From: an uncultured Roseovarius sp.
GTDB lineage: Bacteria > Pseudomonadota > Alphaproteobacteria > Rhodobacterales > Rhodobacteraceae
DNA: 64,000 bases
Direction: 5' to 3'
NCBI GenBank assembly: GCA_947503145.1
Contig: CANNCP010000008.1
Coordinates: forward strand, 124,001-188,000
Part shown: piece after piece, positions 36,910-45,613 of the stretch
Layout of the letters: every line of letters starts with the position of its first letter
Numbering within the stretch: position 1 is the stretch's first letter
Made by a program: the position numbers and the translations under genes
The notes under the pieces: generated by a model
What the model was told of the DNA's origin: nothing
The model's database searches: none
What the model saw: only the letters and a program-made list of their open reading frames with translations

Positions 36910-37890
36910 ATGAAAACTATAGCAAAACTATTGGCAGCAACCGCCGTTATGGGGATGGCATCAGCCGTGTCTGCGGCAGAGACCACCATGAAGTTCGGCC
37001 ATGTCGGCGCGCCCGGTTCGTTGTTCGAGGCGACCGCGGATTTTTTCGCTGAATGCTCGAATACCGCTTTGGGCGACAAGGTCGAAGTCCAGACTTTCGG
37101 CTCGTCGCAGCTGGGCAAGGACAAGGAGCTTTTGCAAAAGCTGAAACTTGGCCAGGTCGACTTTGCTCTGCCATCCTCGGTGATGTCCTCTGTTGACGAT
37201 GTGTTCGGTATCTTCGAGATGCCGTATATCATTTCGGACCGTGACCACATGCGCCGGGTACAAGATGCCATGATGGACACGTTTCAGGGGGCTGCCGAAG
37301 CCAAGGGCTATCACATCGTCGGGCTTGCAGAGAACGGCTTTCGTCACATCACCAACAACGTCCGTCCGATCAATGTCCCGGCTGACTTGCAAGGTATCAA
37401 GCTGAGAACACCGAATGGTGTCTGGCGGTTGAAGATGTTCCAGGAATATGGCGCAAACCCGACACCAATGGCGTTTTCGGATGTGTTCACGGCACTGCAG
37501 ACTGGTGTGATCGACGGCCAGGAAAACCCGTATGCACAAATCGCTTCGGCCAAGTTCCAGGAAGTTCAGAAGTATCTTTCGATCACCGGGCACGTCTATA
37601 CTCCGGGCTACATTCTGGCATCCAAGAAGCATTTCGGCGCACTGCCCGAGGACATCCAGGCGGAATTGACCGACTGCGCCAACCAGACGCAGGACTTTAC
37701 CTATGAAAAAGCAGCAGAGCTGGAGGCAAGCCTGTTGAAAGTCATCAAGGATGCCGGTGTAGAAGTGAACACGGCAGACAAGGCCGCATTCATCGAGGCT
37801 TCCGCGCCGATCTACAAGGAATTCGCGGATGAAGTGGACGGGGGTCAAGAGATGATCGACACCGTTCTCGGACTTGGAAGTGCCGACTAA
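36910..37890 (+). CDS. TRAP transporter solute-binding protein (DctP family)
   Basis: A 326-residue periplasmic binding protein with a signal peptide (residues 1-23, cut after VSAA). It shows the DctP family core: GHVGAPGSLFEATADFF, GSSQLGKDKELLQKLKLGQV, and the ligand-carboxylate arginine in GIKLRTPNG (about R160), then PTPMAFSDVFTALQTGVIDG and QENPYAQI. The conserved arginine implies an organic-acid ligand. A strong ribosome site (GGGAGGAG) precedes it. A hairpin after the stop probably lowers expression of the membrane genes that follow. Confidence 0.9.
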   Translation: MKTIAKLLAATAVMGMASAVSAAETTMKFGHVGAPGSLFEATADFFAECSNTALGDKVEVQTFGSSQLGKDKELLQKLKLGQVDFALPSSVMSSVDDVFGIFEMPYIISDRDHMRRVQDAMMDTFQGAAEAKGYHIVGLAENGFRHITNNVRPINVPADLQGIKLRTPNGVWRLKMFQEYGANPTPMAFSDVFTALQTGVIDGQENPYAQIASAKFQEVQKYLSITGHVYTPGYILASKKHFGALPEDIQAELTDCANQTQDFTYEKAAELEASLLKVIKDAGVEVNTADKAAFIEASAPIYKEFADEVDGGQEMIDTVLGLGSAD

Positions 37891-37900
37891 ACAGCCCTGA

Positions 37901-37923
37901 GGCAGCGGGGAGTGCCCGCTGCC
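37901..37923 (+). terminator. Intercistronic hairpin after the TRAP binding-protein gene
   Basis: Perfect 9-bp stem GGCAGCGGG/CCCGCTGCC with loop GAGTG, 11 bases after the dctP stop and without a T-run. Such hairpins usually stabilise or partly terminate the upstream message so that binding protein is made in excess over permease. Confidence 0.6.
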
Positions 37924-38017
37924 TATTCCCACGCATTCATGATCGAAGGCTGCTGCTCCCGGTTTCCCTCAGCGGCGTCGGCTTCTCGCATAGCTTTACC
38001 GAAAATACAGGTCCCAT

Positions 38018-38584
38018 ATGCAGCATGCTGCCTACCCCAATCTGTCGCGTATCAATCGTGTTCTGAGTTCGATCCTCGAAACCATCACCATCAGCCTGAT
38101 GGTGCTTCTGACGCTGACCGTTGCAATGGCCGTCATTGCGCGCCTCATGGGGCAAAGCTTCTCCTGGTACGACGAAGTTGCGGCGATAATGCTCGCTTGG
38201 ATCACCTATTACGGTTCCGCGCTTGCCGCATTGCACCGTCGTCATATCGGTTTTGATACGGTTCTGCTCACCCTGCCTTACAAATTTCGTATCGCGGCGC
38301 TGTTGGTCGGCGAAGCGATCGTGCTGATCTTCTTTGTCCTGATGGCCCGAGCCGGGCTTCAGGTGCTCGAAGTGCTGCAAGGCGACGTGCTCATCTCGCT
38401 GAACTGGGTGCCGGTGCAATTTACCCAGTCGGTGATCCCGATAGGCGCAATCCTTTTCATTCTCTGCCAGCTTCTGAGCCTGCCCGGCTATCTGAAACTG
38501 ACGGCTGCGGGCATTTCACTGGAACATGCAGAGATTGATGAAGATGTCGAAGCCGAGCTCGAAAAAAACAAGGACCGTACCTGA
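38018..38584 (+). CDS. TRAP transporter small permease (DctQ)
   Basis: A 188-residue membrane protein with four hydrophobic helices (about 18-42, 53-72, 93-115 and 135-155), the DctQ arrangement, including WYDEVAAIMLAWITYYGSAL and the following HRRHIGFDTVL. It forms the membrane complex with DctM. An ATG at 38018 is used; the preceding 127 bases after dctP hold the hairpin and no gene. The TGA overlaps the dctM ATG (ATGA-type junction). Confidence 0.87.
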   Translation: MQHAAYPNLSRINRVLSSILETITISLMVLLTLTVAMAVIARLMGQSFSWYDEVAAIMLAWITYYGSALAALHRRHIGFDTVLLTLPYKFRIAALLVGEAIVLIFFVLMARAGLQVLEVLQGDVLISLNWVPVQFTQSVIPIGAILFILCQLLSLPGYLKLTAAGISLEHAEIDEDVEAELEKNKDRT

Positions 38585-39864
38585 TGCTGATCGCTCTTAT
38601 CTTCGTTGCCTTGCTATTGATGATCTGCATCAACATTCCCATCGCCGTGGCGCTGGCCATGTGCGGAGTTCTGGGCCTGCTGTTCACCGAAGGCACAGGT
38701 AGCCTCGTTACCATCGCGCTCGATATGTACGACGGCTCCACCAAATTCTCACTTATCGCAATCCCGATGTTTGTTCTGGCCGGTGCCATCATGAACGCAG
38801 GGGGCATTACGGATCGCCTGATCAATTTCGTCACGTCGATCATCGGTTTCATTCGCGGCGGTCTGGCGATGGTGAATATCGGTGTGTCATTGTTCTTCGC
38901 CGAGATTTCCGGGTCTGCGGTGGCCGATGTTGCCGCGATGGGCTCGATCCTCATTCCCCAGATGAAAAAGCGTGGCTACAGCAAGGAATTCTCTGCTGCC
39001 GTCACGTCGTCCTCGGCCTCTCTGGCGATCATCATTCCGCCGTCGATTCCGATGATCCTTTATGCGGCTTCGGCCAATACATCGGTCGAGCAGTTGTTCG
39101 TCGCGGGTGTGGTGCCGGGGCTGGTGGGAGCAGCCGGGCTGATGGGCGTCGCGTACCTCTTTGCCAAACGCTACAACTTTCCGACAGAAGCCGCATTCAA
39201 CCTGCCTCGCGTCCGCGAAACCTTTGTTGATGCGTTGCCTGCCTTCACGCTGCCGGTCATCATTCTTGGCGGCATCTTTGGCGGCTATGTGACCGCGACC
39301 GAGGCCGCCGGTCTGGCGGTGATCGCCTCGCTCGTTGTTTCCGCCTGGTATCGGAACCTCAATCTGGCCCACCTGCGTCGCGCCATGCTGGATGGCGGCA
39401 TTCAGACAGCGGTTGTCATGCTGCTGGTTGCGGCCTCTGTTCTGATGGGCGGTTTCCTGACGCGGGCGCAGATTCCGCAGCAACTGGCCGAAGGCATCCT
39501 GTCGATCACCAGCCAGCAATGGGCCATTCTGCTGATCCTGAACTTCTTTTTCCTGATTGTCGGGTTTTTCCTGCACTCTGCCGCCGCGATCATTCTGGTG
39601 ATCCCAATTGTCATCCCTTTGATCACGGCCGCGGGCATTGATCCGGTGCATTTCGGGCTGGTGGTGACCCTGAACCTGGCAATCGGACAGCAAACGCCCC
39701 CGGTCGCCTCTGTATTGATTACCGCATGTTCGGTCGCGCGCGCCAACATCTGGGAAGTGTCCAAGGTCAATATCTGGTTTGTTGGCGTTCTTCTGGCGGT
39801 GCTGATGCTTTGCACCTATGTTCCGTTCATTCCGATGTTCCTTGTGGAGTATTTTTACAGATGA
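38584..39864 (+). CDS. TRAP transporter large permease (DctM)
   Basis: A 426-residue protein with about 12 hydrophobic segments of the DctM family, the ion-coupled transport subunit. Typical stretches are FSLIAIPMFVLAGAIMNAGG, INIGVSLFFAEISGSAVADV, SASLAIIIPPSIPMILYA and LNLAIGQQTPPVASVLI. The neighbouring binding protein and small permease complete one transporter. Its stop overlaps the enoyl-CoA hydratase start (ATGA). Confidence 0.9.
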   Translation: MLIALIFVALLLMICINIPIAVALAMCGVLGLLFTEGTGSLVTIALDMYDGSTKFSLIAIPMFVLAGAIMNAGGITDRLINFVTSIIGFIRGGLAMVNIGVSLFFAEISGSAVADVAAMGSILIPQMKKRGYSKEFSAAVTSSSASLAIIIPPSIPMILYAASANTSVEQLFVAGVVPGLVGAAGLMGVAYLFAKRYNFPTEAAFNLPRVRETFVDALPAFTLPVIILGGIFGGYVTATEAAGLAVIASLVVSAWYRNLNLAHLRRAMLDGGIQTAVVMLLVAASVLMGGFLTRAQIPQQLAEGILSITSQQWAILLILNFFFLIVGFFLHSAAAIILVIPIVIPLITAAGIDPVHFGLVVTLNLAIGQQTPPVASVLITACSVARANIWEVSKVNIWFVGVLLAVLMLCTYVPFIPMFLVEYFYR

Positions 39865-40646
39865 CACCCGATGCGCCCGAAATCATCGACGAGTTGCGCG
39901 ATGGCACCTTGTGGATCACGTTCAACCGTCCACTCACGCGCAATGCGATGACATTTGGGATGTACGAACGCCTTGCAGTTCTGTGCAGTGAGGTGCCGAC
40001 CGACAGATCGGTACGGGCGGTCGTGATATCGGGGGCGGGCGGCAAGGCGTTCGCGGCAGGCACCGACATGAAACAGTTTCGCGTGTTTGAGACCGAACAG
40101 GACGCTCTAGCCTACGAAAGCCGGATCGATGCCGTCTTGGAAGCCGTCGAACGGTGCCCCCTGCCAACCATTGCCGCGATCAATGGCGCCTGCACCGGTG
40201 GGGGCGGGGCTATTGCGGCGGCCTGTGACCTTCGGATCGCGTCCTCCAGTCTGAAATTCGGCTTTCCCATCGCGCGGACGCTGGGAAATTGTCTGGCGGC
40301 GGCGAATCTTGCCAGATTGTCCGACCTGATCGGCGCGGGACGGGTGCGTGAACTGATCTTTACCGCCAGACTGATAGGGGCCGAAGAGGCGCTGGCAACC
40401 GGGCTGGTCAGTGAAGTCCTGGCTGATGAACAAAGCCTGATGACCCGTGCGGCAGAACTGGCGGCCCTGGTGGGTTCAATGGCACCTCTGACCTTGCGCG
40501 CCACCAAGGAAGCCATGCGGCGCACCCGCTCTGCCACCAAGGTCGAGGATTCCGATCTGATCGCCATGTGCTACATGAGCGACGATTTCCGCATCGGCAT
40601 GGAAGCTTTCCTTGCCAAGCAGAAACCCGAATGGAGCGGCAAATGA
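39861..40646 (+). CDS. Enoyl-CoA hydratase/isomerase family protein
   Basis: A 261-residue crotonase-fold enzyme. The oxyanion-hole segments are AVVISGAGGKAFAAGTDMKQ and AINGACTGGGGAIAAACDLR. The usual first catalytic glutamate of hydratases is replaced by a threonine/arginine context (KFGFPIARTLGN, where classical hydratases have EVTLG-like sequence), so the reaction may be isomerisation, racemisation or thioester hydrolysis rather than simple hydration. Both flanks overlap neighbours by four bases, so it belongs to the TRAP/CoA-transferase operon. Confidence 0.85.
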   Translation: MTPDAPEIIDELRDGTLWITFNRPLTRNAMTFGMYERLAVLCSEVPTDRSVRAVVISGAGGKAFAAGTDMKQFRVFETEQDALAYESRIDAVLEAVERCPLPTIAAINGACTGGGGAIAAACDLRIASSSLKFGFPIARTLGNCLAAANLARLSDLIGAGRVRELIFTARLIGAEEALATGLVSEVLADEQSLMTRAAELAALVGSMAPLTLRATKEAMRRTRSATKVEDSDLIAMCYMSDDFRIGMEAFLAKQKPEWSGK

Positions 40647-41848
40647 AATCCTCCACTGGTCCCTTGCAGGGAATGCGGGTCATCGAACTGGCCCATATCA
40701 TGGCCGGCCCGGTCTGCGGGCTCATGCTTGCAGATATGGGGGCTGATGTCATCAAGGTCGAAAAACCGACCGGCGATGACAGCCGTCGCTTTGTCCCGCC
40801 CGAGATCAACGGCGAATCTGCCGCCTACATGATGATGAATCGCAACAAGCGCGGCATCGCACTCAATCTCAAAGACCCGGCTGCGGTCGAGGTCCTGCAC
40901 AGGCTGCTGATGGAAGCAGATGTGGTGATCGAGAACTACCGCACGGGCGCGATGGAGCGGCTTGGCCTGGGATACGAGGAACTGGCCAAATTGAACCCCC
41001 GCCTGATCTATTGCGAGATTTCAGGCTTTGGACGCACCGGCCCCTATGCCGAGCGCGGTGGTTTTGATCTGATCGCACAAGGCATGTCCGGGCTCATGTC
41101 GATCACCGGCGAGGGGCCGGGACGCCCGCCGGTCAAGGTGGCCGCCCCCATTTCCGACATCAATGCCGGGATTCTGGCCGCGATGGGCATCTCTGCGGCC
41201 TATGCCAACATGCTGAAAACCGGCTTGGGCCAAAAGATCGACACTTCCTTGTTCGAGGCGGCAATCGTGCAGACCTACTGGCAATCCGCCATTGCATTTG
41301 CCACGGGCGACAAGCCGGAGCCACTTGGCTCTGCCCACCCGCTGAACGCGCCTTATCAATCTTTTCAGACCAGCGACGGCTGGATAAATGTCGGCGCCGC
41401 AAATCAGAGCAACTGGCTAAGGTTTCTCGAAGTCATCGCGGCCCCGGAACTGAACGACGATCCGTTGTTCTCATCCAACCTTGAACGCATTCGAAACCTG
41501 CCAGAACTGGTGGCCGTCCTGGATGGATACATGAGCCGGGACACGACGGCGAATTGGCTTGCCAAGATGGAAAAGGCAAAGCTGCCGGCCGGGCCGGTCA
41601 ATGATATCCTGCAGATGCATGCCGACCCTCAGGCGCGGGCGCGCGAGATGGTCGTCGAGGTGGATCACCCCAAAGCCGGTAAAATCGAAACGATCGGCCA
41701 CCCGGTGAAATTCAGCCGCACCCCTGCCAGCATCAATCACGCGGCCCCGCTATTGGGGCAGCACAGTCGGGACGTGCTTGGCGAAGCGGGCTATGATAGC
41801 GATCAGATTGAAACGTTGATCAACGCGCAAGCCGTTATAGCAACATGA
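40643..41848 (+). CDS. CoA-transferase, class III (CaiB/BaiF family)
   Basis: A 401-residue transferase that moves CoA between acids without free energy input. It shows LQGMRVIELAHIMAGPVCGL, the catalytic aspartate in APISDINAGILAA (about D170), NRNKRGIALNLKDP, and YCEISGFGRTGPY. Acid donor and acceptor are unknown; enzymes of this family act on carnitine, citramalate, formyl/oxalyl, succinyl and others. Together with the hydratase-like protein it would activate and then modify the imported acid. ATG 40643 overlaps the previous stop. Confidence 0.9.
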   Translation: MKSSTGPLQGMRVIELAHIMAGPVCGLMLADMGADVIKVEKPTGDDSRRFVPPEINGESAAYMMMNRNKRGIALNLKDPAAVEVLHRLLMEADVVIENYRTGAMERLGLGYEELAKLNPRLIYCEISGFGRTGPYAERGGFDLIAQGMSGLMSITGEGPGRPPVKVAAPISDINAGILAAMGISAAYANMLKTGLGQKIDTSLFEAAIVQTYWQSAIAFATGDKPEPLGSAHPLNAPYQSFQTSDGWINVGAANQSNWLRFLEVIAAPELNDDPLFSSNLERIRNLPELVAVLDGYMSRDTTANWLAKMEKAKLPAGPVNDILQMHADPQARAREMVVEVDHPKAGKIETIGHPVKFSRTPASINHAAPLLGQHSRDVLGEAGYDSDQIETLINAQAVIAT

Positions 41849-41900
41849 CCGAGCGCCATGCTTTCATGCATATTGGCGCTTTATTGAAGGAGCATCTCTG

Positions 41901-42326
41901 GTGAAACTTGACCTTGAACTGGCACAAGCCCTGATTGGCCATTGTCTGGAATGGCGCAAAACCAATGGATTGAAGCCATTGACGGTGGCCGTCCTGGACA
42001 GCGGCGGCTATTTGATGGCGCTCGCCCGCGAGGATGGAACCAGCAACCTCAGGCCTGAAATTGCACAGGGCAAAGCACGAGGAGCGATCGCAATGGGCCT
42101 GGGGTCCAGAGCCTTGTTCAAACGCGCACAGGTCGAACCTTTCTTTATCCAGTCGATGAATGCCTTGGCGGGTGGCTCTCTTGTGCCGGTGGCAGGCGGA
42201 GTTCTGATCAAGCACGATGGCGAAATTCTGGGTGCGGTCGGGATCACCGGAGACACGTCCGACAACGACGAAGCCTGCGCGATTTCCGGGATTGAAAGCA
42301 CTGGACTTACGGCCGACGGCGGCTGA
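41901..42326 (+). CDS. GlcG/HbpS-type heme-binding domain protein (DUF336)
   Basis: A 141-residue protein of the GlcG/HbpS/DUF336 family: ALIGHCLEWRKTNGLKPLTV, VLDSGGYLMALARED, and VPVAGGVLIKHDGEILGAVG. These proteins often sit beside 2-hydroxyacid oxidases such as GlcDEF; their role is unsettled (heme or corrinoid binding in HbpS). The GTG start at 41901 is supported by AAGGAG eight bases before it. Last gene of the plus-strand operon; pirin converges on it. Confidence 0.83.
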   Translation: MKLDLELAQALIGHCLEWRKTNGLKPLTVAVLDSGGYLMALAREDGTSNLRPEIAQGKARGAIAMGLGSRALFKRAQVEPFFIQSMNALAGGSLVPVAGGVLIKHDGEILGAVGITGDTSDNDEACAISGIESTGLTADGG

Positions 42327-42392
42327 TGTGCCGCCGCTCGTCGATGCCGGGCGGATGAACGCAAGGCGTGCTTTCCCGCAAGCAGCCAGTTC

Positions 42393-43355
42393 TCAGGGAT
42401 CGGTGGTGCGGCCGGTGGCGCGGCGCGATTTGCCCTGATTTTCGGGCAGGGGGATAAAATCCGCCTCATCGCCCGGCACGGTGTCGAACCGGCCTTTGGC
42501 CCATTCCTCTTTCGCGGCCTCGATCCGTTCGGGGCGCGACGACACGAAATTCCACCAGATATAGCGCGGCCCTTCCATCGGCGCGCCGCCAAAGATCATG
42601 AACCGTGCGGTTGAATTGGCCTTGACGGTGATGGCGTCGCCCGGTCGCAGGATCAGAAGCTGGCCCTTTTCAAAGCGATCTCCAGCGATCTCGATTTCGC
42701 CGGAAATCGTATAGAGCGCGCGTTCCTCATAGGTAGCGTCGATGGGTATCTGGCAGCCGGCCTGCAATTCGACATCGCCGTACAGGGTTTCCGAGGCTGT
42801 TCTGAGGGCGGATTTACTGCCGAACGCCTCTCCGGCGATGATGCGCGCTTTGATCCCGTCAGCATCGAACACCGGCAGATCGCCCGATCCGTAGTGAATG
42901 AATTCAGGCGCGGATTCCTCCTGGGCTTCTGGTAGTGCCACCCAGGTCTGGATGCCAAAGAGCCGCTGACCGTTTTTCTTCCTGCCTTCAGAGGTGCGCT
43001 CGGAATGGACAATGCCTTGACCGGCCTTCATCCAGTTGGTTGCTCCCGGGCGGATGGTCTGCTGGGTCCCGAGTGAATCCCGGTGCAGGATTTCGCCCTC
43101 GAACAGATAGGTCAGCGTGGCGAGGTTAATGTGCGGATGCGGGCGCACGTCGACGCCCTGATCGGTCAGGAACTCTGCCGGTCCCATCTGGTCGAAGAAG
43201 ATGAACGGGCCGACCATTTGGCGCTTGGTGGAGGGCAGGGCGCGGCGGACTTCCATCTCGCCCAGATCGACGGCACGCGGCACGATCAGGGTTTCGACAG
43301 CGTTCACGCCGTCTCTGTCTCCGAGGATGGGATCAGGGCATGGGCTCCAGCTCAT
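42393..43355 (-). CDS. Pirin family protein
   Basis: A 320-residue bicupin of the pirin family. The metal-binding histidines are in PHPHINLATLTYLFEGEILH and HSERTSE (about positions 59-105), and the C-terminal cupin ends RYIWWNFVSSRPERIEAA. Pirins include quercetinases and regulators; the role here is unknown. ATG 43355 follows GGAG at a good distance; a GTG nine bases upstream overlaps that site. It converges with the GlcG gene. Confidence 0.88.
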   Translation of the reverse strand: MSWSPCPDPILGDRDGVNAVETLIVPRAVDLGEMEVRRALPSTKRQMVGPFIFFDQMGPAEFLTDQGVDVRPHPHINLATLTYLFEGEILHRDSLGTQQTIRPGATNWMKAGQGIVHSERTSEGRKKNGQRLFGIQTWVALPEAQEESAPEFIHYGSGDLPVFDADGIKARIIAGEAFGSKSALRTASETLYGDVELQAGCQIPIDATYEERALYTISGEIEIAGDRFEKGQLLILRPGDAITVKANSTARFMIFGGAPMEGPRYIWWNFVSSRPERIEAAKEEWAKGRFDTVPGDEADFIPLPENQGKSRRATGRTTDP

Positions 43356-43887
43356 AACGGGCACTCCTTCTCTTATTCATTGGTTTGCGATGATATAGCT
43401 CTCCGCTCACAGTTGGAAAGTGATCGCCTTTGAAATAGAGGGTTTGCAATTCCGCTGGCCCAGCGTGGACATCTTCCATTCCTCGACCCGGCCTTTGGCC
43501 CACTCCTCTTTCACCCGAAAGGTCGATCATCGTGGAAGGTGAGAAAATGCCAGTCGTCACAGGAGCACCCCGAGCTGCGCTCGATCAGGTTCACCCCGTG
43601 ACAGGCCGCGGGATCGTTTCACAAGCTATGACAAGAAGGGAGAACCAGCCGCAGCATAAGGGACAGCTTTACTGTCCTTGCAGAGACTGGCCCATATTCA
43701 TCTGACAGCCTCCCTTCCTTGGTAAAGGCCCGGCAGGCAATAGCGGGTTGTTCCGAAACTGTTGGTGATTTTCGGATGCGCTGTATATGCTTGCTCTTGC
43801 GGAATGCGAGAAGCTACGCTGCAAATACGCAAAATGCGACCATCGAACGAGTCGCACGAGTGCCCAGCTCACGTTGGGACTCGCAAG
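43356..43887. other. Intergenic region with a possible gene relic
   Basis: No intact gene. At 43488-43512 lies a 25-base copy (24 identical) of the pirin 3' coding segment at 42489-42513 (encoding KEEWAKGR). On the minus strand short open pieces around it read as protein-like (DDWHFLTFHDDRPF, then VKEEWAKGR in another frame), which suggests a degraded relic of a pirin-related gene. The upstream end of the epimerase frame also lies in this interval. Confidence 0.35.
43488..43512 (-). repeat. 25-base near-copy of a pirin coding segment
   Basis: Matches 42489-42513 at 24 of 25 positions in the same orientation. In both places the minus strand can encode KEEWAKGR. It sits about 130 bases upstream of the pirin start. 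Confidence 0.6.
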
Positions 43888-44820
43888 ATGGGCCAGAGCG
43901 CGGCCAGAAAGACCAGACGGGGGACGGACATTCTGTCAATAAGAAACTGGGCCGAGCTTGCTCCTGAACGGGGTAGGCCATTCATCAAGATGCAGGGGTT
44001 GGAAAACCACTTTGTGATCGTGGATGGCCGCGAGACGGCCTATTTCCCCAACCCCGATGAGACCGCTCACATCTGCAACCCCCAAACCGGGGTTGGTGCC
44101 GATCAGCTTTTGATTGTCCAGCCTCCGACCGGGCAGGGGGCTGATGCGGGTGCCTATGCCTTTATGCGGATCATCAACATTGATGGAAAAGACGCCGAGG
44201 CATGTGGAAATGCCACGCGCTGTTTTGCCTGGTTGATGCTGGAGGAGACGGGGCAGGACGAGATCATTCTGGAGACGGTTGTCGGGCCGCTGCGCTGCCA
44301 GCGCGTGGGGCACAAGATCGTAGGCGTCGAAATGGGCCGGATCACGACCGAATGGGACAGCATTCCACTGGCCCGCCCCACCGACACATTGCATCTGGCT
44401 GTAGGAAACGGCCCGCTGTCAGACGGGATTGCGCTGAATATCGGCAATCCGCATGTTGTCTATTTTGTCGATGACCTCAATACTGTCGACATGACGTCCC
44501 TTGCACCTGAAATCCAGACCGACCCGATATTCCCCAACCAGGTCAATGTGGGGGTAGCGCAGGTTGTGCGCGACGACCTTATCCGATCGACCGTCTACGA
44601 GCGTCCGGGACTATTGACGCGCGCCTGCGGCAGTGGCGCCTGTGTCGCAGTGCGGGCCGCTCAGTTGCGCGGGCTGACCGACAGGAACCGTGTCACCGTC
44701 GAGATGTCCGCAGGCTCGGTTGACATAGAAATTCTGAGTGACAATTCAGCCGTGCTGACCGGGCCGGTAGAATTTTGCTTCAGCGGAACGCTGCCAGGAC
44801 CAGAACGGAAGACGGTATGA
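43888..44820 (+). CDS. Diaminopimelate epimerase-like (DapF family) racemase
   Basis: A cofactor-independent two-cysteine epimerase, 310 residues from the ATG used. The family opening is [16 protein letters not shown]; the catalytic cysteines are C106 in [11 protein letters not shown] and C247 in [12 protein letters not shown]. Family members act on LL-diaminopimelate, hydroxyproline or other amino acids. The start is uncertain: homology begins at about residue 32, no ATG lies there, and the frame is open to 43762 upstream. Its stop overlaps the ABC ATPase start (ATGA), so the epimerase probably acts on the imported amino acid. It may be a paralogue of the housekeeping dapF rather than that gene itself. 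Confidence 0.75.
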   Translation: MGQSAARKTRRGTDILSIRNWAELAPERGRPFIKMQGLENHFVIVDGRETAYFPNPDETAHICNPQTGVGADQLLIVQPPTGQGADAGAYAFMRIINIDGKDAEACGNATRCFAWLMLEETGQDEIILETVVGPLRCQRVGHKIVGVEMGRITTEWDSIPLARPTDTLHLAVGNGPLSDGIALNIGNPHVVYFVDDLNTVDMTSLAPEIQTDPIFPNQVNVGVAQVVRDDLIRSTVYERPGLLTRACGSGACVAVRAAQLRGLTDRNRVTVEMSAGSVDIEILSDNSAVLTGPVEFCFSGTLPGPERKTV

Positions 44821-45569
44821 AAGACGTTATGATAAAGATCGACAAGGTGTGCAAAACTTATCACCTGAAATCCCGGCCGGACCCGATCCGCGCGTTGGAT
44901 AATGTGACCAACCAGATCGACCGCGGCGAGGTCGTTGTGATCATTGGCCCTTCGGGATCGGGGAAGTCGACGCTGCTGCGGTCATTGAACGGGCTTCAGG
45001 ACATCGACAGCGGCTCGATCTTTATCGACGGGGTCAGCCTGACCGACAAGAAGACCAATCTGAACCTTCTGCGTACGCAAGTCGGCATGGTTTTCCAGAA
45101 TTTCAATCTCTACCAGCACAAGACTGCGTTGGAAAACATCGTGTTACCACAGACAGTGGTGCTGAAACGCAGCCGCGCAGAGGCCGAAGAGATCGCCAAT
45201 GATCTGTTGAAAAAGGTCGGTATCCCGGAACTTGGCGGGAACTATCCTACGATGTTGTCGGGCGGACAGCAGCAACGTGTCGCGATTGCGAGGTCTTTGG
45301 CGATGAATCCCAAGGTCATGCTGTTTGATGAGGCCACATCCGCGCTGGATCCCGAAACCGTTGGCGGCGTGCTGGAGTTGATGCATGGTCTTGCGGCGGA
45401 TGGCATGACAATGGCGGTTGTAACGCACGAAATGGGCTTTGCACGCGAAGCTGCAGACCGCATGATATTCATGGACGCCGGAGCCATCGTCGAGGAAAAT
45501 ACCCCCGACGCGTTCTTCGACAATCCTCAATCAGAACGTGCAAAGGATTTCCTGCGACAGATCCTGTAG
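44817..45569 (+). CDS. Polar amino-acid ABC transporter ATP-binding protein
   Basis: A 250-residue ABC ATPase of the GlnQ/HisP/ArtP type. Walker A is GPSGSGKST, the Q-loop [16 protein letters not shown], the signature LSGGQQQR and Walker [14 protein letters not shown], followed by [15 protein letters not shown] typical of amino-acid importers. Energises the permease pair encoded downstream. The first gene after the epimerase, with overlapping stop and start. Confidence 0.93.
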   Translation: MKDVMIKIDKVCKTYHLKSRPDPIRALDNVTNQIDRGEVVVIIGPSGSGKSTLLRSLNGLQDIDSGSIFIDGVSLTDKKTNLNLLRTQVGMVFQNFNLYQHKTALENIVLPQTVVLKRSRAEAEEIANDLLKKVGIPELGGNYPTMLSGGQQQRVAIARSLAMNPKVMLFDEATSALDPETVGGVLELMHGLAADGMTMAVVTHEMGFAREAADRMIFMDAGAIVEENTPDAFFDNPQSERAKDFLRQIL

Positions 45570-45613
45570 CAGAAAATAACGACAAAAGACCAATAACCAA
45601 GGAGGAAAAATCA

